64,000 bases of DNA from Bin103 sp002238925. GTDB lineage: Bacteria > Spirochaetota > Spirochaetia > SZUA-6 > Bin103. A model generated the notes under the pieces. That model was not told where the DNA came from. It saw only the letters and a list, made by a program, of their open reading frames with translations, and searched no databases. A program made the translations under genes and the position numbers. The stretch lies in contig OZ242313.1 of assembly GCA_965208065.1 (NCBI GenBank), positions 310,001 to 374,000 on the forward strand, read 5' to 3'. Of this stretch, positions 15,626 through 24,006 are shown in pieces. Positions within the stretch are counted from its first letter, which is position 1. Every line of letters begins with the position of its first letter.

Positions 15626-17692
15626 ATGGCTGCACCCGACACGCTGACCGCCGACCTGCCGCGCCTGGCACGCGAGCTGCCGCGCGCCCCCGGCGTGTAC
15701 CTGCTCAAGGACCGCCGCGGCGCCGTGCTGTACGTGGGCAAGTCGAAGAACCTGCGCGCCCGCGTGGCAACCTACTTTCAGGACGGCAGGGGTTGGAACC
15801 GCGACATCAAGACCGAGGTGCTGGCGAGCAAAGTGGCCGACTTCGAGGTGATCGTGACGCACAGCGAGTTCGAGGCGCTGCTGCTGGAGAACACCCTCAT
15901 CAAGGACCGCAAGCCGCGCTACAACATCAACCTCAAGGACGGCAAGTCGTACCCGGTGATCCGGCTTACCAATGAACCGTTCCCGAAGGTGTTCCGCACC
16001 CGCACCATCGTGCTGGACGGATCCGAGTACTTCGGGCCGTTTCCCAAGGTGAACCAGATCGACATCTACCTCAGCCTGATCGACAAGCTGTTCCCGCTGC
16101 GCAAGCGCGGCAACGTGTTCAAGGAGCGCGACCAGCCGTGCCTGAACTTCCACATCGGGCGCTGTGCGGCGCCGTGCGTGGGCAACATCGGCGCGGACGA
16201 CTACCAGGAGCGGGTGGCGGCGGTGCGCAAGCTGCTCACCGGCAAGAGCGCCGACCTGCTGCGCGAGCTGCGCGCACGCATGGCGGCGGAGGCGAAGGCG
16301 CTGCGCTTCGAGAAGGCGGCCACGTTCCGCGACCAAGTGCGCGCCATCAGCGAGGTGACCGACAGCGACCAGAACGTGGTCGACTTCTCGCGCGAGACAC
16401 GCGACTACGTGGGCTGCCACCGCGACGGCGACCACTACACGGTGGCCCTGTTTCAATTTCGGCACGGCCAACTGCTCGGCAAGGAACGCTTCGGGCTGGT
16501 CGATTCGGCGCCGCCGGAGGAGGTGCTGCCGAGCTTCCTGCTGCAGTTCTACGCCGGCCTCCAGACGCGCCCGCGCACCGTGTTCCTAAGCCTGCCGGCC
16601 GACGCCGCGCAGGTGCTGCAGAACGCCCTGGACCGCACGCTCGGCTCCACGTCGGCGGACGATACCCCGGCTGGCGGCGCGGCGGCGGACCCGGGAACCG
16701 GTGGGACGCCGGCCCGGGCCGCGGCGGATGGCGGCACCGATGCCGGCTCGGCGAATGGGGCTTCCGGAGCCGCCGCCGGGGAGGCCGCTCCCGCGGACGG
16801 CGCACCAGCCGCGGCCGTAGCGCGTGGGCGGCGGGCGGCGCGGCTGGAGGTGCGGGTGCCGCAGCGCGGCAAGCACGTTCGCTTTTTGCGCATGGCGGAG
16901 CACAACGCGCAGGTGGAGTGGGAGAGCAGCGAGAAGAAGCGCGCCGGCCGCGACGCCCAGGCCCAGGTGCTCGAGGAGTTGCGCGCGGCGCTGCAGCTCG
17001 ATGCCGCGCCGCGCCGCATCGAAGCGTTCGACATCTCCCACCTGGAAGGCAGCGACGCGGTGGCCTCGCTGGTGGTGTTTGTCGATGGCCGGCCCGAGAA
17101 GCAGTCCTACCGCCACTTCCGGCTGCGCTCCCTGGACGGCAAGGTAGACGACTACGCGGCGATGCGCGAAGTGGTGGCCCGGCGCTACACGCGCGCCGTC
17201 AACGACAACCGGGCGCTGCCCGACCTGGTGCTGGTGGACGGCGGCAAGGGGCAGGTCAGCGCCGCCAACCGCATCCTGCGCGCCCTGGAGCTGGGCAGCG
17301 TGCCGGTGGCCGGCCTGGCCAAGCGCAACGAAGAAGTGTTCGTTCCCGGCCGCTCGGCACCGGTTGCGCTGCCCGACGGCTCGCCCGCGCTGCGCCTGCT
17401 GCAGGCCGCGCGCGACGAGTCGCACCGGTTCGCCAACTCGTTCAACCGGCGGCTGCGCGGCAAGCGGGTGTCGCGGTCCACGCTGGAGGCGGTACACGGC
17501 ATCGGCCGGGTGCGCAGCCGGCGCCTGCTGGAGGCATTCGAGTCGGTGCCCGCAATGCTCGCCGCGGGGCCGGAGACGATCGCCGCCCGCGCCGGCGTTA
17601 CACGCGAAACGGCCGCCACACTCCTTGCCCACCTCGGGCAACAATATGATACAGGAGAAGCTGCAGCAGCGGTTCCGTCAGCTCCTGATTGA
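15626..17692 (+). CDS. uvrC: excinuclease ABC subunit C
   Basis: 688 aa from ATG at 15626. UvrC makes both incisions around bulky DNA lesions after UvrAB loading. The GIY-YIG 3'-nuclease domain lies at about 15-100 (GVYLLKDRRGAVLYVGKSKN), the Cys-rich ENCRGRC-like segment (CLNFHIGRCAAPC) at about 170, the UVR UvrB-binding helix pair at about 190-235, the RNase H-like 5' nuclease domain at about 400-590 (FDISHLEG, LVLVDGGKGQV) and tandem helix-hairpin-helix at the C-terminus (VHGIGRVRSRRLL). A linker of about 60 Ala/Gly-rich residues (about 343-400) between the halves exceeds that of typical family members. Its last 95 bp overlap the 3' end of holA on the other strand. Confidence 0.97.
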   Translation: MAAPDTLTADLPRLARELPRAPGVYLLKDRRGAVLYVGKSKNLRARVATYFQDGRGWNRDIKTEVLASKVADFEVIVTHSEFEALLLENTLIKDRKPRYNINLKDGKSYPVIRLTNEPFPKVFRTRTIVLDGSEYFGPFPKVNQIDIYLSLIDKLFPLRKRGNVFKERDQPCLNFHIGRCAAPCVGNIGADDYQERVAAVRKLLTGKSADLLRELRARMAAEAKALRFEKAATFRDQVRAISEVTDSDQNVVDFSRETRDYVGCHRDGDHYTVALFQFRHGQLLGKERFGLVDSAPPEEVLPSFLLQFYAGLQTRPRTVFLSLPADAAQVLQNALDRTLGSTSADDTPAGGAAADPGTGGTPARAAADGGTDAGSANGASGAAAGEAAPADGAPAAAVARGRRAARLEVRVPQRGKHVRFLRMAEHNAQVEWESSEKKRAGRDAQAQVLEELRAALQLDAAPRRIEAFDISHLEGSDAVASLVVFVDGRPEKQSYRHFRLRSLDGKVDDYAAMREVVARRYTRAVNDNRALPDLVLVDGGKGQVSAANRILRALELGSVPVAGLAKRNEEVFVPGRSAPVALPDGSPALRLLQAARDESHRFANSFNRRLRGKRVSRSTLEAVHGIGRVRSRRLLEAFESVPAMLAAGPETIAARAGVTRETAATLLAHLGQQYDTGEAAAAVPSAPD

Positions 17693-18677
17693 ACAGCCGC
17701 GCGCGGGTGTCGAACTCCACCAGCAAGCGCTGAATCGGTTCCATCTCGGCATCGGGGTAGCGGCGGTGCGCCTCCTGGAAGGTGCGCTGCATGCGCTTGC
17801 CGACTATGCGCAACTCGGCCAGCGCAGCGGCAGGCGCCTTACGCTCCGCCAACAACTCCTTGAACCGGATCAGGCGCCCGAACTGGCTGTGCAGCATCGC
17901 CACGATCTGTATTGCATCGCCGCGCCGCGCCAGCAGCAGGGTGGTGAGCGTCTCCAGGCAGCCCTGCAGGTCGCGCGCCACTACCCGGTCGAACAGCGAG
18001 AACACCGTCTCCTCGCGGCTGTGGTAGAGATACTGCTCGATGTCCTCGACCGCTACGAAGGTGCTGGGCGGAAAGAAGCCGGCCAGGCTGCCGCACAGCT
18101 CCTCGAGGGCGGCCCCGTCGGCGGGGGCCAGCTCCAGGATCAGCGCACAAGCGTCCGCGTCGATGCGCAAATTGCGGGAGCGGAAGGCGCGCTGCACCGC
18201 GCTCTCGCGCTGGTTCTCGAACATCTCCCAGAAAATCCTGGTGCGCGCCTTCGGCACCATGCGCGGCAGCGCGGCCGGCAGGTCGCGCGCCATCCCGCTG
18301 CTGGTCAGCACCAGGGTGCTGGCCGCCGCCGGCTCCGTGCCATACCCCAGGAGCGCGTCCAACTGGTTGCCGGCGCGCAGATCCTGCACCTCCTGCAACA
18401 CCACCACGCGATGGCTCGTGAACAGGCCGGGCGTGCGCAGGGTCGCCACCAGGTCGACCAGGTCGGTGTCGTAGGGAAAGGTGCGCAGCACCTCGATCTC
18501 GCCGCCGCCGGACTCCGCCGCCGCGATGATCTGCGCCACGAAGTCGGCCTTCTGGCCGAGCTCCGGGCCGAGCAGCAGGTGGACGCCTCCGGTCAACCCT
18601 TTCGGCGCCGGCGGCGGCTTGCGCGCGGTTGCAGAACGGCGGCCGCCGGTGGTGCGCCGGCGGGCGGTGGCGGCCAC
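17598..18677 (-). CDS. holA: DNA polymerase III delta subunit
   Basis: 359 aa, GTG start at 18677. Clamp-loader delta subunit, which opens the sliding clamp at replication start. Similarity runs through the AAA+-like N-terminal part (GVHLLLGPELGQKADFVAQI, then VVVLQEVQDL) and the C-terminal collar helices with HSQFGRLIRFKELLAE. As usual for delta, no functional Walker A is present. About 28 basic N-terminal residues precede the conserved domain, so a shorter start is possible. It lies 17 bp downstream of lexA in the same direction and is the last gene of the long minus-strand cluster. Its C-terminal 31 codons overlap the end of uvrC. Confidence 0.88.
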   Translation of the reverse strand: MAATARRRTTGGRRSATARKPPPAPKGLTGGVHLLLGPELGQKADFVAQIIAAAESGGGEIEVLRTFPYDTDLVDLVATLRTPGLFTSHRVVVLQEVQDLRAGNQLDALLGYGTEPAAASTLVLTSSGMARDLPAALPRMVPKARTRIFWEMFENQRESAVQRAFRSRNLRIDADACALILELAPADGAALEELCGSLAGFFPPSTFVAVEDIEQYLYHSREETVFSLFDRVVARDLQGCLETLTTLLLARRGDAIQIVAMLHSQFGRLIRFKELLAERKAPAAALAELRIVGKRMQRTFQEAHRRYPDAEMEPIQRLLVEFDTRARLFNQELTEPLLQLLLYHIVARGGQGVWRPFRV

Positions 18678-18694
18678 GGGCGTGGTACTCCGCG

Positions 18695-19300
18695 CTAGTA
18701 GGTGCGCTGCACGGCGCGCAGCTTGCCGAGAATGCGCAGGTTCTGGGTAAAGATCGGCGGGAAGTCGGGGTTCTCCGCCTGCAGCCGAATGCGGTTGCTC
18801 TCCCGGAAGAACCGCTTGAGGGTGGCCGCCTCCTGGATCATCGCCACCACGATGTCGCCGTTGTCGGCGTCCTCCTGGCGTCGAACGATGGCGATGTCGC
18901 CATCAAGGATTCCGGCGTCGCACATGCTGGCGCCGCGCACGCGCAGCGCGAAGTGGGAGCCCGCCCCGAGCAGCTCATCGGATACCGCGATGGTCCCTTC
19001 GACGTTTTCGTCGGCAAACACCGGCAAGCCGGCGGCGACCCGCCCGAGCAGCGGGATGCGCACCAGGCGGTGCCGGCGTTCCGCGGAGCCGTCGTCGAGT
19101 ACTTCCAGGGAGCGCGAGCGGCCCTCGCTGGAGCGTACGTAGCCCTTTTTGCGGAGCGCCTTGAGGTGGTCGTATGCGCCCCGGATGGAGATTCGGAAGT
19201 GCTCGGCAAGATCGCGAATCGAGGGCGGGTAACGGTGCTGCTCCAGGTAGCCGTTGATGAAGTCCAGCACCTCGCGCTGGCGTACCGTCAATCCGCGCAC
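18695..19300 (-). CDS. lexA: SOS repressor LexA
   Basis: 201 aa, GTG start at 19300. Transcriptional repressor of the SOS response that self-cleaves on RecA filaments. The N-terminal winged helix (LTVRQREVLDFINGYLEQHR, about 3-65) is followed by the S24 peptidase domain. The Ala-Gly cleavage site is at GRVAAGLPV (about 90), the catalytic Ser at RGASMCDAGI and the catalytic Lys at AATLKRFF. All catalytic residues are present. It lies between ptsH and holA. The 48-bp gap to ptsH holds an inverted repeat that could be an operator. Confidence 0.95.
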   Translation of the reverse strand: MRGLTVRQREVLDFINGYLEQHRYPPSIRDLAEHFRISIRGAYDHLKALRKKGYVRSSEGRSRSLEVLDDGSAERRHRLVRIPLLGRVAAGLPVFADENVEGTIAVSDELLGAGSHFALRVRGASMCDAGILDGDIAIVRRQEDADNGDIVVAMIQEAATLKRFFRESNRIRLQAENPDFPPIFTQNLRILGKLRAVQRTY

Positions 19301-19308
19301 GTCATTCG

Positions 19309-19335
19309 CCCCGAGTCAATTATCCCGAATCGGGG
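19309..19335. promoter_or_regulatory. inverted repeat between ptsH and lexA
   Basis: CCCCGA (19309-19314) and TCGGGG (19330-19335) face each other across an AT-rich centre directly upstream of the lexA start. The position fits an operator for LexA autoregulation. The spacing and sequence do not match a LexA box I know, and there is no T-run to make it a terminator of ptsH. Confidence 0.35.
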
Positions 19336-19348
19336 CAGCCGCGACAAG

Positions 19349-19630
19349 TCAGATCTGAACGTCTTCGAAGCGCCGCGCAAACAGATCCTCCAACGCTTCC
19401 ACGGCGGCTTCCTCGTCGTCGCCGTCGGCGATGATCTTGACCGTGGTCCGATACGTTGCACCGAGCGTAATAATGCCCATGATCGACTTCCCGTTGACCC
19501 GCTCGCCGCCGCTCTCCAGGAAGATGTCGGAAGAGAACGCACCGGCGGTACGAACCAGTTTGGCAGCAGGCCGGGCGTGGATTCCGGCGCGGTTGATGAT
19601 AAGTACTTCCCGTTCGATCAGCGTTACCAC
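19349..19630 (-). CDS. ptsH: phosphocarrier protein HPr
   Basis: About 93 aa from GTG at 19630, which overlaps the hprK stop. The start is uncertain by a few codons (CTG at 19621 is also near a ribosome-binding-like AGAGGAG). The phosphorylatable histidine lies in NRAGIHARPAAKL and the regulatory serine site in GKSIMGIITL, so both EI-dependent and HprK-dependent phosphorylation are possible. No EI or EII genes are in the window. With hprK immediately upstream, a regulatory role (carbon/nitrogen signalling towards sigma-54 functions) is more likely than sugar transport. Confidence 0.92.
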   Translation of the reverse strand: MVTLIEREVLIINRAGIHARPAAKLVRTAGAFSSDIFLESGGERVNGKSIMGIITLGATYRTTVKIIADGDDEEAAVEALEDLFARRFEDVQI

Positions 19631-20595
19631 TCCTCTATGGCGACTTCCCGCGGCCTTCGACCGTCGAGCCACCGGGTCACGTTGCGATTGAACTCCGCCG
19701 CCGAATAATACCCCATGTGCTTGAGCCGTTCGTTCATGGCCGCGGTCTCGATGAGGATCCAGATCGGACGCCCCGGGCGCACCGGGATCAACACCTCGCG
19801 AACCCCGACACCGAGAAACTCGACGGTACGTTCGTCCAGGCCGACCCGGTCATAATCCGCGGAATTGTCCCAATCTTCAAGCCGCACTACCAGTTGGATG
19901 TTCTTGGCGTCGAGAATCGCCCCGACCCCGAACAGGTAGGAGATGTTGATGATGCCGAGGCCGCGAATCTCCATGTGATGGCTGGCCGCGCGGATGCCGC
20001 TGCCATGCAGGACGTTGTCGACCAGGCGCACGTCCACCACGTCGTCGGCAACCAGCCGGTGACCGCGCTCGACCAGCGCCAGCGCGGCCTCGCTCTTCCC
20101 GACACCGCTCGGGCCCTGGATGAGCACGCCCATGCCGAACACCTCGAGCATCACCCCATGCACCTGCACCGAGGGTGCAAACATCATGGCCAGAATGCGT
20201 TCCACACGTACGGTGAATTCGGCGGTGGTCAGCGGCGTGCACAGAACCGCGCGCCCGGCCGCCTCCGACAGGCGCAGGAAGTCGTCGGTCGGCTCGATGC
20301 CGTGGGTGAACACGCTGCACGGGATGTCGTAGGCAACCATGCGCTCGAGCGACTCGGTCGATCGTTCGCCGGCGAGCTTGCGCAGATAGGCGCTCTCTCC
20401 CCGTCCGAACACCTGTACGCGCTGAAAGGCAAAGCTGTCGAAAAAACCGCCGAGCGCCAAGCCGGGCCGGTTCAACTCGGGACCGTGCAACTCCGCGGTG
20501 AGGCCGCGGCGCGCGCCAACGCAGGTCAACTGCAGCGCTTCATGCTCCTTCACTTCAAACTGGAGCAGGTTGAGAACGGTCACCTCTGCGGCCAT
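19624..20595 (-). CDS. hprK: HPr kinase/phosphorylase
   Basis: 323 aa, usual length. It phosphorylates and dephosphorylates HPr on the regulatory serine. The N-terminal domain (1-130) is followed by the kinase core with Walker A GPSGVGKSEAALAL (about 155), the acid-rich VADDVVDVRL strand, and the HprK signature MEIRGLGIINISYLFGVGAI (about 200-220). The C-terminal Asp/Arg segment (DRVGLDERTVEFL) is complete. It is tightly coupled to ptsH (overlap at 19624-19630) and lies 21 bp downstream of hpf. Confidence 0.95.
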   Translation of the reverse strand: MAAEVTVLNLLQFEVKEHEALQLTCVGARRGLTAELHGPELNRPGLALGGFFDSFAFQRVQVFGRGESAYLRKLAGERSTESLERMVAYDIPCSVFTHGIEPTDDFLRLSEAAGRAVLCTPLTTAEFTVRVERILAMMFAPSVQVHGVMLEVFGMGVLIQGPSGVGKSEAALALVERGHRLVADDVVDVRLVDNVLHGSGIRAASHHMEIRGLGIINISYLFGVGAILDAKNIQLVVRLEDWDNSADYDRVGLDERTVEFLGVGVREVLIPVRPGRPIWILIETAAMNERLKHMGYYSAAEFNRNVTRWLDGRRPREVAIEEW

Positions 20596-20616
20596 GCCGG
20601 TACGCTTGCGGCGGCG

Positions 20617-20943
20617 TCAACCACGCGACGCGGCGCGGTGCGGGGCCCGATGCGAGCCGCGCGTGACCTTCTCCTTCTCCTTGTTGACCTTGGCCTGGAT
20701 CTTGTCCATCAGCCGGTCGAACGCCTCCACCAAATCGTAACCGCTCACCTTCAGGTGGTTGGTCGCACCCCAGCGGAAGTGGAGCGCACCGTCGACGTGA
20801 TACTGGCTGCCCTCCCGGGTCAGCGTGAGCCTCAGATCGACCAGGTATTCACGCGCGTACGAGAACCGCTCCAGGCGCCGGTCGATATGCTCCCGCTGCA
20901 CTTCGTTGAGTGAGAAATGAACCGCCTTGATGTCCAGTTGCAT
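20617..20943 (-). CDS. hpf: ribosome hibernation promoting factor (short HPF/RaiA type)
   Basis: 108 aa from ATG at 20943; the longer frame upstream is a shadow of rpoN. HPF binds the 30S decoding site in stationary phase to form idle ribosomes. The fold signature is visible: LDIKAVHFSLNEVQREHIDR, RLTLTREGSQYHVDGALHF, and DLVEAFDRLMDKIQAKVNKE. It is a short form without the C-terminal dimerisation domain, with a basic tail (HRAPHRAASRG). Position between rpoN and hprK is a conserved arrangement in many bacteria. Confidence 0.93.
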   Translation of the reverse strand: MQLDIKAVHFSLNEVQREHIDRRLERFSYAREYLVDLRLTLTREGSQYHVDGALHFRWGATNHLKVSGYDLVEAFDRLMDKIQAKVNKEKEKVTRGSHRAPHRAASRG

Positions 20944-20968
20944 GGAAAAGTACTCCTTGATGTTGTTC

Positions 20969-22372
20969 TCAGTTGCGTCGATAGGAGCTGTCGATATCCA
21001 GCTCCTTGCGATACTTTGCGACCGTGCGCCGTGCGATGCGCACTCCTTTTTCGGCCAGGAGCTCGGCGAGCCGGCTGTCGGACGGCGGCTTCCCGGCAGG
21101 CGTGCCATTGGCGCCTGCCGCTGCCGTGTGCTCAATTATTTCCCGCAGTATCTCCTTGACCGCGGTCTTCGAAAAGCGCGATCCCTTCGAGCCCGCTCCC
21201 GATATGGAGTTGGTAAAGAAGTAGCGCAATTCGAATATGCCGAATTCGGTCTGCAGGTGTTTGCCGTTGGCCAACCGTGACACCGTCGCCTCGTGCACGC
21301 CCACGTCCGCCGCCACGTCCTTCAGCGTCAACGGCACCAGGTGCTTGGCGCCGCGCCGGAAGAACTCGCGCTGCGCACCGACCACTGCCCGCGTCACCTT
21401 GAGCAGCGAGCGGTTGCGTTCATCGATGCTGCGCATGAACCAGCGCGCGTCCTGCAGATTGTGGTTGACGAACTTCTTCAACTCCCGATCGCCCCTGGAG
21501 CGGCTGAGCTGTTCGAAGAACGGACTCACCCCAAGTACCGGCACCTGGTGGTCGTTGAGCGCCAGGGCGAGTTCGCCGTCGATCTGTTTCACGATCACGT
21601 CGGGAACCACGTAGCGTACCTGTTCGGCGCTGAAGTTGCGCCCCGGGATCGGATCAAGCTCGCGCACGAATTCGAGGATGCCGTGTACTTCCTGCTCCGG
21701 AATCGCCATGCGGCGCGCAATTTCCGCGGTCTTGCCGCGTTCGGCCAGATCCATGTAGCTGCGCACCAGCTCGGCGCTGCCGGGCACGGCCCGCGCATGC
21801 ACGCGGATCTGCGCCAGCAGCGAGTCGGTGTAGTCGCGCGTGCAGCAGCCGGACGGGTCGAACGCCTGGATCATTGCCGTTACCTTGGCGAGCCGCTCCG
21901 GTGCAACGTCCGCGGCGAGCGTACCCGGCTCCTCGAGGGTAAACCCATTGTCGTCCAGATTGCGGATCAGCATCTCGCCGAGTTCGAACTCCGCCTCGGC
22001 CAGCGGCTGCAGGCGGAGCTGCCACAGCAAGTGGTCCTGCAGCGTCTCCGGACGGGTCAGGGCGCCTTCGATGAATTGGCGCTTGGCGTCCGCTTCCACG
22101 CCGCTGCTGCCGGTCACATACCCGAGGTCGGAGGACTCGGCAAATACGCTTTCCTCGGCGCCGCCGGCCGGCTCGGTGTCCAGCGACGTGGTCGAGTTGT
22201 CTTCCATCACCTCCAGCGCGGGATTTCGCTCCAGTTCCTCCTGGATGGTGGCCTGCAGCTCCTGCAGCGGCATCGCCATGATGCGGATTGCCTGGTAGAG
22301 CTGGGGCGTCATCTTGAGACGCTGTTCCTGGCGGAGGACGGGCTGCTGCGACAGCATGGCTTCTCGCTTCAT
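20969..22372 (-). CDS. rpoN: RNA polymerase sigma-54 factor
   Basis: 467 aa from ATG at 22372. It directs RNA polymerase to -24/-12 promoters that need an AAA+ activator. Region I is Gln/Leu-rich (VLRQEQRLKMTPQLYQAIRI, about 10-50), region II is acidic (about 55-100), and region III contains the core-binding part and the helix-turn-helix (TLKDVAADVGVHEATVSRLA, about 355-375). The C-terminal RpoN box is VARRTVAKYRKEL. An Ala/Gly/Pro insert lies near 425-440. It sits between lptB and hpf in the same direction. Confidence 0.96.
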   Translation of the reverse strand: MKREAMLSQQPVLRQEQRLKMTPQLYQAIRIMAMPLQELQATIQEELERNPALEVMEDNSTTSLDTEPAGGAEESVFAESSDLGYVTGSSGVEADAKRQFIEGALTRPETLQDHLLWQLRLQPLAEAEFELGEMLIRNLDDNGFTLEEPGTLAADVAPERLAKVTAMIQAFDPSGCCTRDYTDSLLAQIRVHARAVPGSAELVRSYMDLAERGKTAEIARRMAIPEQEVHGILEFVRELDPIPGRNFSAEQVRYVVPDVIVKQIDGELALALNDHQVPVLGVSPFFEQLSRSRGDRELKKFVNHNLQDARWFMRSIDERNRSLLKVTRAVVGAQREFFRRGAKHLVPLTLKDVAADVGVHEATVSRLANGKHLQTEFGIFELRYFFTNSISGAGSKGSRFSKTAVKEILREIIEHTAAAGANGTPAGKPPSDSRLAELLAEKGVRIARRTVAKYRKELDIDSSYRRN

Positions 22373-22426
22373 GGTGAGTGACCGCACACCCCTATGTCAA
22401 CGAGAGCTCAACGAGGCCAGCCGGCC

Positions 22427-23173
22427 CTACATGCGGAAGTCGCGCCCCAGGTAGAGCTGGCGGGCGAGCTGGTTTTCGAGTAGCTCGCCGCGGGTTCCGC
22501 TGACCATGATCTCGCCGGCGCGGAGGATGTAGCTGCGATGGGTGATCTCCAGCGTGTCGCGAACATTGTGGTCGGTGATCAGCACCCCGATACCGGTCTC
22601 GGCCAGGCGGCCCACGATGCCCTTGATGTCCTGTACGGCGATCGGGTCGATGCCGGCGAACGGCTCGTCGAGCAGCAGAAAGCTCGGCTGCATCGCAAGC
22701 GCGCGGCCGATCTCGGTGCGGCGCCGCTCGCCGCCGGACAGGGTGTAGGCGCGCTGCCGGCGGAGATCCTCCAGGCCCAACTCGTCGAGGATCTCGTCGC
22801 AGCGCTGCCGGCGTACACTGCGCGTCAGGCCGCGCTGGGTCTCCAGCACGGCCAGCAGGTTCTGCTCCACGGTGAGCTTGCGGAATACCGACGCCTCCTG
22901 CGGCAGGTAGGAGATGCCGGCGCGCGCGCGGCGGTACATCGGCAGGCGCGTAATGTCGTCGCCGGTGAGGAAGATGCGTCCCGCGGTCGGGCGTATGAAA
23001 CCGACGATCAGGTAGAACACGGTCGTCTTGCCGGCCCCGTTGGGACCGAGCAGGCCGACCACCTCGCCGCTGCCCATGGAGAATGACACGTCGCGGGCGG
23101 CGTACTTGCGCCCGTAGCGCTTGATCAGGCCCTCCACCGCGAGGGAGGCGGTTCGCCCGGAGAGGTGGGTCAC
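22427..23173 (-). CDS. lptB: LPS export ABC ATPase LptB
   Basis: 248 aa, GTG start overlapping the lptA stop (GTGA, 23170-23173). ATPase of the LptB2FG complex that extracts lipopolysaccharide from the inner membrane. Walker A GPNGAGKTT, Q-loop YLPQEAS, signature LSGGERRRTEI, Walker B LLLDEPFAGIDP and switch His in ITDHNVRDT are all present. The FAGIDP and DHNVRDT motifs distinguish LptB from other ABC ATPases. It follows lptC and lptA. The permease genes lptF and lptG are not in the window. Confidence 0.96.
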   Translation of the reverse strand: MTHLSGRTASLAVEGLIKRYGRKYAARDVSFSMGSGEVVGLLGPNGAGKTTVFYLIVGFIRPTAGRIFLTGDDITRLPMYRRARAGISYLPQEASVFRKLTVEQNLLAVLETQRGLTRSVRRQRCDEILDELGLEDLRRQRAYTLSGGERRRTEIGRALAMQPSFLLLDEPFAGIDPIAVQDIKGIVGRLAETGIGVLITDHNVRDTLEITHRSYILRAGEIMVSGTRGELLENQLARQLYLGRDFRM

Positions 23174-24006
23174 CCGCCCGCCTCCGTTCCGGACGACTGG
23201 CCGTCGGCCGGGGGATCGGTGGCTGCGCCGCCGCTCTCCGCCGCCTCGCCCGGCGCGGTGCCGGAGGTGGTGCCGGACGCGCCGTCCTGCTCGCCCTCAG
23301 TCTCGGTCTCGGCCTCGGCCTCGGCCTCGGAGGACGGGGTAATCTGCCCGCTCACCGTTCCGGTGAGCACGATGCGATCCTGATCGAGATCTATGAAGAT
23401 CCGCGACGCGCGGTACTCATCACCCTTCCAGGTGACCACCGGCAGACCGCTGAGTGCGAGCGTCTGCCTGGCGCGGTCGTAATGCACGAGTTGGGCGCGG
23501 GCCACCAGGTCGTCGCTCAGGATCTGCACGCCGATCTGGATCGAGGTCTCGTTGCGTTCCTCCCAGTGCTCGAGAAAACCTCCCTTGATAACCATCTCGT
23601 TGTCGTGGTCGATAAGCAGGGCGTCTCCCTCCACCCGCACGATACCGTCGCGGCGGTTGTAGAACACGGTCTCGCTGGTAAGCTCGATCCCCTCGCCGAC
23701 CTGTACCACGCGCACGCCGCCCCGCGACAGCGCGAACGCAAGGTCGTCGCCGTACAGCTCGATGCTGTCGGCGAATATCTCGGTGTCGTCCGAAGCAAGT
23801 GCCGCGTTGCCGGTCAGCACGGTCCGCTCGCGCCCCTCGGCAAGCACCGTTTCCATCTGGTCCGCGGAGAAAGAGAACTGGTCCGTCTCCGCGGCCGCCG
23901 GCGGCGGAGCCGCGATCAACGCGGCAGCGAGTGCGGCAGCGAGCGCGATGCCGGCCGGGAACGCGACGCACGGAAGGCGCCGCGGGCAACGCGGCAGGTC
24001 ACTCAT
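23170..24006 (-). CDS. lptA: LPS transport periplasmic protein LptA (OstA-like)
   Basis: 278 aa. A signal peptide (hydrophobic stretch ending PPPAAAE, about 1-39) precedes an OstA/LptA beta-jellyroll: FSADQMETVLAEGRERTVLT, then GIELTSETVFYNRRDGIVRV. The mature domain would bridge LPS across the periplasm. Domain end is near residue 215. The last 55 residues are a low-complexity acidic/Ser-Gly tail encoded partly by a 6-bp Glu-Ala repeat (about 23296-23335), which LptA normally lacks. The gene overlaps lptC upstream (8 bp) and lptB downstream. Confidence 0.88.
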   Translation of the reverse strand: MSDLPRCPRRLPCVAFPAGIALAAALAAALIAAPPPAAAETDQFSFSADQMETVLAEGRERTVLTGNAALASDDTEIFADSIELYGDDLAFALSRGGVRVVQVGEGIELTSETVFYNRRDGIVRVEGDALLIDHDNEMVIKGGFLEHWEERNETSIQIGVQILSDDLVARAQLVHYDRARQTLALSGLPVVTWKGDEYRASRIFIDLDQDRIVLTGTVSGQITPSSEAEAEAETETEGEQDGASGTTSGTAPGEAAESGGAATDPPADGQSSGTEAGG

